Below, in pieces: positions 55,640-64,000 of a stretch of DNA of 64,000 bases. This stretch comes from Schistocerca nitens (Eukaryota; Arthropoda; Insecta; Orthoptera; Acrididae). Every line of letters begins with the position of its first letter. Position 1 is the first letter of the stretch. The stretch lies in the NCBI RefSeq assembly GCF_023898315.1, contig NC_064615.1, positions 736,419,450 to 736,483,449 of the forward strand, read 5' to 3'. Both the position numbers and the translations under genes were made by a program. A model generated the notes under the pieces. It did no database searches. It worked only from the letters and a program-made list of their open reading frames with translations, and had not been told where the DNA came from.

Positions 55640-57350
55640 TGTATTTATTAAAAGGCTCTGACTGAAAACTGGGGTACCAGCTGCCTCATTCTACCCACCT
55701 CAGCCCCTTTAAAAAAATATTTGCGCTCTTTTTAACATGCAACTCACCTCGTAAGCTCACAAGTTGCCCTATCTGTTACTCACTCACACCCGTTAGTCCA
55801 TCGCTGTAAATCTTTCATGCACATCCACTCGTAATGGCCCATTTTCAATCACTCATTCGGCTGAACTCATTGTCACTATCTCTTTGTGGCTCTCCAACTG
55901 TCAGTGCCTCTTGTCTCACAGCCAGAATCTCCTAGTTCTGTCCTCTACAACTGAGGCTGGGGTTCGGTCCACTAGTGACAACGAAAATAGAGTAAAAAAC
56001 ACTTTTTTGGTGTTCTGAATAATAAACTACATTTTCGCCCCACATCGGATTTTACGTGCGTGATTTACATGCAGAAGTAGGGTAAATTTGAACCTCTGTA
56101 TCTAGGGAACGGATAAAGATATTTGGAAAATTTTCAAGGCTGTTCGAGACCGGAATCTTAGGAGTACACCGAAAAAATTAAAACCATTTTCTGCGTGCAG
56201 TCGTCTTGGAATCCGGTACTGCGGATTGGTCCACTGCTGACGGCGAAAAAATGGTGAGGAACGCTTTTTTGGGGGTTTCCTTAGGAACCGTCCATGAATT
56301 TATGCAAATGGATCTTCATTCATTCATTCATGCCCGACAGTTAAATTAAATTATGGGTCTGTCGCAGGTGTACTCGTCATTAGTCAATTTATTTAATTTT
56401 TACGTCCATATTTTACGTGCACATGAAGGGTAACTTTACACCTCTGTATCTGGGAAAGTGATAAAGATAACAAGAAAATTTTAAAGATTGTTTGAGAACT
56501 GGATCTTAGGAATATATCACAAAAAGTTCAGCCGTTTTCTGTGCATAGCCGCCTTGGAATCCGCGACTGGGGTGTGGTGCCAATCGAACACGTTTCCAAT
56601 TTTTGAAAACTTCAGGTGATATAATTTTGACGAATTGTACTCGAAAAATTTACACAAATGCATCATTTATTCGTTCATCACTGTTATATTCATCAGTTAA
56701 CATCAGGGGATATCACTGATGCAGCCTTCAGGACTAATCATCAGTCAATTTATTTAAAGATTTTATACACTAAGTTTTCGCTTTACATCGCATTTTACTT
56801 GCTTATTTTATGTGCATAAGCAGCGTAACTTTGAACCTCTGTATCTTGGAAACTGGTAAATATATCAAGAAAATTTCCAAGGCACTTCGGGATCGGGATC
56901 TTACGTGTATATCGTAAAAATTTCAGCCATATACCGTGCATAGCCGTCTTGGAATCTACAGCTGGGTTTCGGTCCACTAGTGACAACGAAAATATAGTAA
57001 AAAACACCTTTTTGGTGTTCTCAAAGGAACCTCACATAAACTAATGGTGCCTCCTCAAGTACCGTCAAGCCCACTGTAGACCATATCAAATGTGAAAGGA
57101 ACCAACCAATTTGCGCCATTTTCCTAAGCAGGAGGAAGTGTGTAACATTAATACTTTGACGCTGTACTGTAGGATAGTGAGACTAAGACGATCCATCTGC
57201 TAGATAGACAAATCGTCCCTGGCTCAAGGGCTGTATGAAACACTTTTAAACCTACCTTTTTATCACCAATAGAACCTGAGGCATGATCACCGAAAATCCG
57301 ATTTTCTGGGGGGCGTTTTGCAACATATGCTGCCGCATGTATACCGATAT
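55640..57350 (+). repeat. Satellite-like array of repeat family R
   Basis: About three ~370-bp units are in tandem (near 55950-56220, 56220-56580 and 56580-57010). Each has TTTTACGTGC, a step with AACCTCTGTATCTNGG, GATAAAGATA, CTTAGGANTA, CATAGCCGNCTTGGAATCCG-like and GTCCACTAGTGACAACGAAA. Single-unit relatives lie at 16.9-19.8 and 24.6-25.1 kb. Confidence 0.7.
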
Positions 57351-57359
57351 ATGTCTGAC

Positions 57360-57609
57360 GGTAGCCACGAAACAATAACACCGCTTACTTACTACCAACT
57401 TATGTCGTCTTCATGTTGAGGAAGTATATAAAATTATTAAAACATTTTGGAGCAATGCGAGCAATTCAATAAAGAAAAGCAGTTTACTGAAGTGAGACTG
57501 TGAACTATGGAACACTTTCACATTAATAACTATAATGGAGTGTTGCAGCGCGGACAATACGTAATTTATCACAGATTTATATCACTTCTGCGTACAAGTG
57601 TCCAGTCAA
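57360..57609 (+). repeat. Duplicated segment copy 2, third block
   Basis: AACACCGCTTACTTACTACC ... GTGTCCAGTCAAAA matches 49438-49690. Confidence 0.7.
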
Positions 57610-57702
57610 AATTTTAAAGATTGTTTGAGAACTGGATCTTAGGAATATATCACAAAAAGTTCAGCCGTTTTCTGTGCATAGCCGCCTTGGAATCCGCGAC
57701 TG
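57610..57702 (+). repeat. Exact 93-bp satellite fragment
   Basis: Identical to about 56477-56569 in the array. It sits between two parts of the duplicated segment, replacing about 10 bp of it. Confidence 0.85.
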
Positions 57703-57715
57703 ATCACTGTTATTG

Positions 57716-59064
57716 CACTGGTGTCCAAATTTAAAGCAAAAAACCGCTATTTTTCCGACCTGTGTCTAATTAATGAAATGTCAACCAGATGTCCCTACAA
57801 TCGTGCTCTGCACGGAAGATGACATTTCGGTCAACAGGAAACGAGGAAGTGTTTTCCAGGTATCCACAATCGCTGTGTTCACAGTCACAGATGGTGCGGT
57901 GTGGAACAGAGAAAATTACTGCCAGACTCTCTGCAGTGGCGCAAATTAATGTAGCCGAATGGCTTAATGCGAATCGTTCTGTTGTTTCTTGGACGTGGCG
58001 ACAGTTTATAGAGGCCGAAACTGTATCCCGAAGACCAGGGCAGGGCCGACCACGTGTGACTTCAAAAGAGAGGATCTTTATTTGGCTGTAAGGGCACACT
58101 ACCGCCTTAGTACTACACCGCAACTGGTATGTGAGTTCGCAGCATCCAATGGACGTGTTTTATTGAGGCACACGGTGTGCAGAAGGCTTCCTCAGAGTGG
58201 CCTTTATTGTCGGAGACCCACTGTATGTCGCCCTCTGACGCGTCTTCATAGAAGGGAACGTCTACAGTGGAGTCATCAACACGCCACCTGGACGGTCGAA
58301 CAGTGGGCCATTGTTGTTTCCACAGATGAGTCTCGGTTTAGTCTGGAGAGTGATTCTCGATGGATTAGCATCGGGAGGGAACGTGGAGCACGATTTCCGA
58401 AGCCAAACACCGTGGAAAGAGTCGATTATCGAGGAGGATCCCTAATGGTGTGGGCGTGGGCAGGGATTATGTTTACCACTCGAACTCCTCTTCATGAAAC
58501 TGTACTGATGAATTGGCAAGGTCTAAGTGCTGTCAGGTATCGTGACGAGATCTTCGACCTCACAGAGAACGAGTGGTTAATATTTTCTTGGAAACGGAAC
58601 ATACTGCACGCCTGACATGGCCTGCTCTCTCTCCCGGTTTGCATCCCATAGAGCGCGTCTGCGCTGCACCAGGGAGACGACGTCCATGACGTCACCATCC
58701 ACCAACCACTCTCCAAGACTGCGAGCAGCTCTGCAGGAAGAATGGGCGTGAATGGGCGTTATTGCCTCAATATGAGACTGATGACATCATTCACATTATG
58801 CCCCGTCATTGTCAGGCCTGTAGTGCTCCCAGAGGTGACCACACCCCATCACATTAACCAGTTGTCGGAATGTGTGTGCAAATCCGTTAAGTTGTAAAAA
58901 ACGAAGAACATTTTTTTAAGCGTTATGCGTGTTACAGTTGTTTAGGTTCCGAATTTTTTTACATTGTTTCTACTTTACTATCATTTGTTTGTACTATTTT
59001 TTGGCAAAATAAAAGCAACTTTGCAAAATTTGCGTTTGTTGCTTTAATTTTGAACACTAGTTTA
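57716..59064 (+). mobile_element. Mariner/Tc1-like transposon, internally deleted
   Basis: TIRs: CACTGGTGTCCAAATTTAAAGC at the left edge and, read inward from the right, AACTAGTGTTCAAAATTAAAGC. It is inserted in duplicated segment copy 2, which continues at 59065 with AAAATTCACTTCC, corresponding to 49713. A transposase remnant is inside. Confidence 0.85.
57789..58740 (+). pseudogene. Transposase remnant, catalytic Asp 2 deleted
   Basis: The N-terminal HTH-like part reads ARLSAVAQINVAEWLNANRS and RPGQGRPRVTS in the first frame. From about 58060 another frame continues LAVRAHYRLSTTPQLVCEFA, then VVSTDESRFSLESDSRW (first Asp) and GGSLMVWAWAGIMFTTRTPL. After AVRYRDEI at about 58555 the region with the second Asp is missing, and a different frame resumes HRERVVNIFLETEHTARLTW with SPGLHPIERVC (Glu present, Trp to Cys). 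It therefore lacks an active site. Confidence 0.85.
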
Positions 59065-59318
59065 GATAAAATTCACTTCCTTTAGACAGTAGTCATTAAA
59101 GGTTGTTGCTTTTATGATAATAATAGGAATACGTTACATTCATTTAAAATCAGAGGCAGAAGAAACGGTAATCCGACGTTATAAACACTCATGTAATTAT
59201 TACTAAACTTGTATACCGATGTAATTTAACATATACACCATGAATTATTCAGTTAATTATTATTGTTTTAATCGTTATTGTTTAGTTAAAGTCCTATTTG
59301 TCTTGACTGTGTGTGTGA

Positions 59319-59352
<34 letters not shown>

Positions 59353-59690
59353 CCTTCAATATGTGAATGTGTTGTCTATGTCGAATGGATGATATGGTGC
59401 AGCAAACACAGAAATTTGTTTACTACGTACCTGTATATATTGGTCGATTGGCCAGACGGGAGTAAAGAAGTGAGTATGTTGGATAACAGAATTTCCTCCG
59501 AGCAAAGTAAACATCGAAATGCTAAAACAATTTGGGTATAGAAGTAACAGCCTAGTTAAACTGACAGTAAAAATTCTGTAAAGCAGTGGCGTGGTAGTGA
59601 GAAAATAAAGATCTGTAATTTTATTTGGTAAGACGGCAGAAACGAGTCGTTCCACGTTTCACACTACCATAAATAAATCACTACGATCAT
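59065..59690 (+). repeat. Duplicated segment copy 2, last block, with TG tract
   Basis: CAGTAGTCATTAAAGGTTG at 59087 matches 49751. A TG microsatellite (59308-59351) is unique to this copy. GGCCAGACGGGAGTAAAGAA at 59449 through CGGCAGAAACGAGTCGTTCC at 59634 matches 49910-50108. Confidence 0.75.
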
Positions 59691-59869
59691 TATATCAAAG
59701 CTTCAGCATCAATTCCATTTCGTCCTGACACAGCAGGCAGCTCATGGCTGTACAAGGATAACTAGTATTTTCACTAGCTGTACGCGGCCAGGCTTCTATA
59801 ACGTTTCCACTTTATTACATATATATTATATACACATCAGATGACGTTCCAGTAGGAATATAAGATAAG

Positions 59870-60280
59870 TGAGTATTCGAATGCAGTGTTGTCTCCAAAT
59901 TTCAAATCAATCTATGAAGAATTTTCTGAGATGGGAGATTCTGAAGGTACGAACATCTACTTTTGTAGTTGTATAGAAATTGAAAACGTTCCTAATCGCA
60001 ATGCTACGAAAGGTTTTTGACCGAAGGCTTTGAAATTTTGACACAAAGTGCACTGGACTACTATTTTTAATGTATGTAATATATAAATTTTTTTACTAAT
60101 TTAGTAATAGGGAAACGTTGTTGGAAGAATGTTAAAAAAGTTATAGAAATAGGTGCCTAAAAACACGTCTCATTAAAATGTAACGTTGTATCCAAATTTC
60201 AAAGCAATCGGTCAAGAATTTTCGAAGATAAACGATTTTAAACAAAACAACATTTACATTTTTATTTATATAGATGTAGC
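59870..60280 (+). repeat. Pair of short related units
   Basis: TCTCCAAATTTCAAATCAATC at 59890 and TATCCAAATTTCAAAGCAATC at 60189 begin two related ~90-bp stretches ending in TTTATTTATATAGA or similar. This is an insect-type dispersed repeat tail seen twice. Confidence 0.5.
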
Positions 60281-60390
60281 GTATTGTTTGTCCACAAATG
60301 TTAGTTTCCAAGCGGTTTTCAGTTTAGACTTTTTTTTAGCTATTTACACCTTGTTACTTCTTTTACTTAATATGTTTTATTTGGTCACAG

Positions 60391-60528
60391 GCCCAGGAAT
60401 ATGTAACAGTGGATATAGATGCAGGAACCTTGAGAGGTTCTATCAGAGCAACGTATACGAACAAACCCATGTACAGCTTTGAAGGTATCCCATATGCAGA
60501 ACCTCCTGTCGATGATCTCCGATTTCAG
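60391..60528 (+). CDS. Carboxylesterase gene 2, exon 2
   Basis: Acceptor TTATTTGGTCACAG, then 46 codons in phase 0: AQEYVTVDIDAGTLRGSIRA, then PMYSFEGIPYAEPPVDDLRF and Q. This is the defining N-terminal block of type-B carboxylesterases (the G.(V/L)RG strand, then F.GIPYAxPPVGxLRF). The downstream splice site reads CAG|GCAAGT, a textbook GC-type donor; no GT donor keeps the LRFxAP frame. The next exon should start with the APxPxxxW codons but was not found before the window end. The secreted-enzyme role comes from the family; substrate is unknown. The usual Gly of PPVG is Asp here. Confidence 0.95.
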
Positions 60529-62065
60529 GCAAGTATTTCGAATGATTTACGCTGCTTACCATTTGACTTCAAGCTATCTTATGTGTGGACAGCATATTTG
60601 ACAGCTAAATTTTTTGTGTTGAGTAGATAATTTGAGTACAATTATTTATATGTTCCTTTTTCTCAGTGGACTGTTCGCGATGTGATTGACCATTGTATGT
60701 TGCGTTAATTAAACAGTATTTTCACGCGTCATGTGCATGGGTCAGATTGCAGTCATGTCTGCTGCACTATTTGCGTAGTCCAGCGTAATCATAATGCCGT
60801 GAGAATTTATACTGATGTTGAGAGCGATGGTTTCAAGCGGGCTCATTCGAGCTTCATAGTGTGCACACTGTAGAAAAAATGGTAAGGCTTTTATATGAAT
60901 CTACTTATTTAGACAGCTAAACATATCAAAACTGTTATGCAAATCCCAGAGTGCCATATCAACGAAATCTTTAGAAATGAACGTCAGCTTTATGAGGCAA
61001 AGCATAAAACGCAGGCAGATGGCATGCTTAATCTATCTAACGATTCTGAAAAGATTGAAATTCTTTTCGAGTAAACGTCTACCAGAGTTCGACGTAACAT
61101 GGAGCTGCAGTGATGATATTAATAAGAGTAAATGTACGTAGAATTTCCTCGTTCCGAAGTTCTGAATATTGATTCAATACTACGACCCACATGTTGCAAT
61201 AAAAATGCCATGAATATTTCATTTTCGAAGCCTCGATAAAATTACCCAAGCCTTGCCCTCCCCATCATCAACACAACGAATATATTTTGCTTATACCAGA
61301 CAAGTTAAAACCGAGATCTCGCCTTTCGCTGGAAGTACGCTATCATGTGCTCCATAACGAGCAACTTCCAGACACATTAAAAGATTCAGTTTGTTACGGG
61401 CCCTACACATTTCCTTCCAAACTGTGCAGAGGCCGATGACAGCGGCTTCCAGCTTGCCTACCTGCAATAATGATTTAAGATTTAGAATACAATAATGATT
61501 TACTCTTTAGAATGGGGCTGCGACCACGGAACTACTTGCTGAGAAAATAGTATAAATAAATGAAATTGAAAACAGCAAACTGTAGATTTGGAAATGCTGA
61601 ATCCTCTAAAATATTTAATGAACTGCGCACCCTCAGATAAATTTCTCTTTCTAAAACAACGGAGAAGATCGGTATCTACTTTTCGATTCTGTATTTAGCA
61701 ATATGACCAACCTTTATAAATGTTTTCTGTACCAGGTTCTGGTAGAACAAGCAATTCAGATTAGGATAATAGTGTGTCAAGTAATCAATGCCGTGACAGT
61801 TTTCCCAAGTAGTATAATTTCATTCTCTAACTATGTGTCGTTTTAGTGAATTTTTTAGAGAAAAGTCAGCAGTTAAAAGTAACTGAGTCCCAAGAAATCA
61901 GTCAATAGTAAAATACATAAACAAACAATAATATCACAATTCATTTTGTGCACAGAGCTCGCGACGACCTAAACACTGTCCTCGGTTCTCCCAGCCACTT
62001 CTCGCAAACAAGAACGACATACGGGCTTGGTTTCCTAATTGTGACACATATAAATACATTACTGT
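60529..62065 (+). other. Intron 2 of esterase gene 2, nothing recognised
   Basis: Starts with the GC donor. No exon-like block for the next esterase segment is seen. Confidence 0.5.
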
Positions 62066-62107
62066 ACACACACACATGCGCACAACGCACCATCATCCAC
62101 ATACATG

Positions 62108-62162
<55 letters not shown>
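62066..62162. repeat. CA microsatellite
   Basis: Imperfect at 62066-62110, then about 25 perfect CA units at 62111-62161. Confidence 0.95.
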
Positions 62163-62164
<2 letters not shown>

Positions 62165-62271
62165 TTCCTGCAGAAATGAATTTCAATTTCCCCTTCTGAC
62201 CCCGGTTTTTGAAAAGTTTGTCATGGTTATCAGGAAAATATCGGAACTGGAAATCCCATCCAAATTATTAG

Positions 62272-62444
62272 CGCTTCAGTCTGGAACTGCGTGACCGCTA
62301 CGGTCGCAGGTTCGAATCCTGCCTCGGGCATGGATGTGTGTGATGTCCTTAGGTTAGTTAGGTTTAATTAGTTATAAGTTCTAGGCGACTGATGACCTCA
62401 GCAGTTAAGTCACATAGTGTTCACAGCCATTTGAACCATTTGAA
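62272..62444 (+). mobile_element. SINE family A, 5' truncated
   Basis: Starts inside the tRNA head (CGCTTCAGTCTGGAACTGCG) and keeps box B GGTTCGAATCC and the body. Flanks CCAAATTATTAG (62260-62271) and CCAAATCATTAG (62445-62456) form a 12-bp target duplication with one mismatch. Confidence 0.88.
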
Positions 62445-62872
62445 CCAAATCATTAGCCATTGGAATCTTTCTGCAAGAGTCCGAGATTTCTGGGATATTT
62501 GTGTGAAAAGAACAACAACCCGTCTCGGTCTCATGAGGTCCATTTTCTCTTTCTACAACTACACCAGGTTCAGATGAACGATCAAGAAAAGGAATTTACC
62601 ATTCACCCACACGTCGGGTTATAGTTTCATGTTCTGGAAATGGAAATACTGTAAGCTCCAGTCATGTCCTGGGACAGGAAACAGACACGAGTTATTCCTG
62701 GTGTATTAGCTACTCTAGCACAATAACTATGGCGACAGCTTGAAGTAACTTATGTAAGCAGTAGGTGTGGATTAGACCAACCAGTTGTCACTATGAACTG
62801 TTAAATACTGGACGTGTGGCCATAGTGTGTCAACGTTGTTGTGTAACAAATTACAGTGCAACAACAGGTCAA

Positions 62873-63070
62873 AAAATGGTTCAGATGGCTCTGAGCACTA
62901 TGGGACTTAACATCTGGGGTCATCAGTCCCCTAGACTTTGAACTACGTAAACCTAATTAACCCAAGGACATCACACACATCCATTGCCGAGGTAGGATTT
63001 AACCTGCGACCCTAGCAGTCGTGAGGTTCCGGACTGAAGCGCCTAGAACCGCTCGGCCACCACGGCCGGC
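62873..63070 (-). mobile_element. SINE family A
   Basis: The + strand reads AAAATGGTTCAGATGGCTCT ... GCCACCACGGCCGGC. Box B is damaged (AGGATTTAACCT instead of AGGATTCGAACCT). No clear target duplication was found. Confidence 0.88.
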
Positions 63071-63540
63071 GACGATTTAACAGACGCTTAAGCCAATGTA
63101 ATGTGCAAGTTAAACAACATCTCAAACAAAGAATTTCGGACAGTTTCACATGGTTGTACGAACGTTCTGTGCATTGTACTCAGCCGGGGAAGGAGGAGTA
63201 GCGGGAGGGACTGTGCGTAACACGTCAAGCATTAAAAGCACCATCTTAACTCTTCTCTATTTTTTATTAATCCATTCTCGAAAGTTCCAGACTGACGGGG
63301 GATGAACACCATGAGGAAACCGATTTCATTTTAAGTTGTACAGGATTTTGAATTCGCTCTACTTCATTTCTTCGCCCGGAGTGCTCTGGGCTGGCATGAC
63401 GTCTGCAGCAACACCAATGTAGACGCGACACTAAACTAAAGGAGTGAAAATATTATCTGCTTGTATTATCATTTAAATTCTCGTCCTTAAATAAAGATTC
63501 TCGAATATCCAGAAAAGGAATAAGAGTGCAAAGGACATAT
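63071..63540. other. Intron, nothing recognised
   Basis: No supported feature. Confidence 0.4.
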
Positions 63541-64000
63541 GAGTGAACTGAAGATTGAGTTATCGTTTGGACCGTCCTTCAGTCAATTCGTCCGTCTTAG
63601 TTAGTAGCCTAGATAAACTGAAAGAACCAGAGGTTGTACAGAGTTTCAGGGAGAGCATAAGGGAACAATTGACAGGAATGGGGGAAAGAAATACAGTAGA
63701 AGAAGAATGGGTAGCTTTGAGGAATGAAATAGTGAAGGCAGCAGAGGATCGAGTAGGTAAAAAGACGAGGGCTAGTAGAAATCCATATTGAATTTAATTG
63801 ATGAAAGGAGAAAATACAAAAATGAAGCAAGTGAAGCAGGCAAAAAAAATACAAACGTCTCGAAAATGAGATCGACAGGAAATGCAAAATGGCTAAGCAG
63901 GAATGGCTAGAAGACAAATGTAAGGATGTAGAGGCTTATCTCATGAGGGGTAAGATAGATACTGCCTACAGGAAAATTAAAGAGACCTTTGGAGAAAAGA
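63541..64000 (+). mobile_element. LINE ORF2, linker before RT, runs off the end
   Basis: The coding remains of a LINE between endonuclease and RT. EPEVVQSFRESIREQLTGMG, EEWVALRNEIVKAAEDRVGK and KTRASRNPY come first. After shifts come LIDERRKYKNEASEAGKK and YKRLENEIDRKCKMAKQEWL with AYLMRGKIDTAYRKIKETFG. A shift lies in the A-run at 63842-63849. This is the segment that precedes the RT in elements like LINE copy A, so the RT should follow just outside the window. Confidence 0.85.

Noticed and set aside
60529-60630. Continuation of the esterase exon 2 frame to 60630
   Set aside because: It lies past the GC donor; the residues do not match the APxPxxxW block expected after LRF.
1-64000. CRISPR array, bacterial operons, ribosome binding sites
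   Set aside because: No spaced palindromic repeat array or compact gene layout; the window is clearly metazoan.

Overview
This is eukaryotic, AT-rich, repeat-dense DNA of arthropod type. The best fit is an orthopteran with a very large genome, such as a Schistocerca-like grasshopper. The reasons are a tRNA-headed SINE body that occurs five times, abundant Tc1/mariner, LINE and Penelope-like copies, and host exons of 70-150 bp separated by introns of 6-20 kb. The species is inference; no host gene here is diagnostic.

Host genes. Two carboxylesterase-family (type-B, alpha/beta hydrolase) genes lie head to tail on the + strand. Gene 1 enters from the left and shows its last three coding exons: 5299-5431, 25426-25546 (with the catalytic His motif GAAHDD) and 31811-31964 (with the stop). 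An ATTAAA signal follows at 32150. Gene 2 begins at 43188 with a one-exon signal peptide. After a 17.1-kb intron it continues at 60391-60528 with the hallmark N-terminal block (FEGIPYAEPPVDDLRF), and it runs out of the window to the right. All splice phases agree. The rest of gene 2, and the first ~400 residues of gene 1 including its nucleophile Ser, lie outside.

Layout. 0-5 kb: a decayed LINE split by a Tc1-like element, then a second LINE. 5.4-25.4 kb (gene 1 intron): two copies of a repeat with a long C/T tract, a transposon with long TIRs and a histone-type 3' stem-loop behind its transposase stop, a truncated Tc1, hAT-like and satellite-like repeats, SINEs, and a Penelope-like element with inverted ends and hammerhead-like motifs. 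25.5-31.8 kb (next intron): a LINE, then an errantivirus-type LTR with PBS, PPT and a broken env-like gene. 32-43 kb (between the genes): decayed transposon proteins, microsatellites, a second Penelope fragment, and an intact-looking Tc1-like element (1422 bp, open transposase). 43.3-60.4 kb (gene 2 intron 1): an exact 103-bp tandem duplication, two diverged copies of a multi-kb segment flanking gypsy-type integrase remains, a SINE inside a SINE, a satellite-like array and a deleted mariner. 60.5-64 kb: SINEs, a CA tract and a LINE entering from the right.

The esterase pair is the only host coding content I can support. Nearly every long open frame elsewhere is transposon-derived, low-complexity or chance. 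The best candidates for something new are the histone-type stem-loop of the 8.1-9.9 kb transposon, the hammerhead-like motifs in the Penelope element, and the env-PPT-LTR-PBS order at 27.4-30.3 kb.
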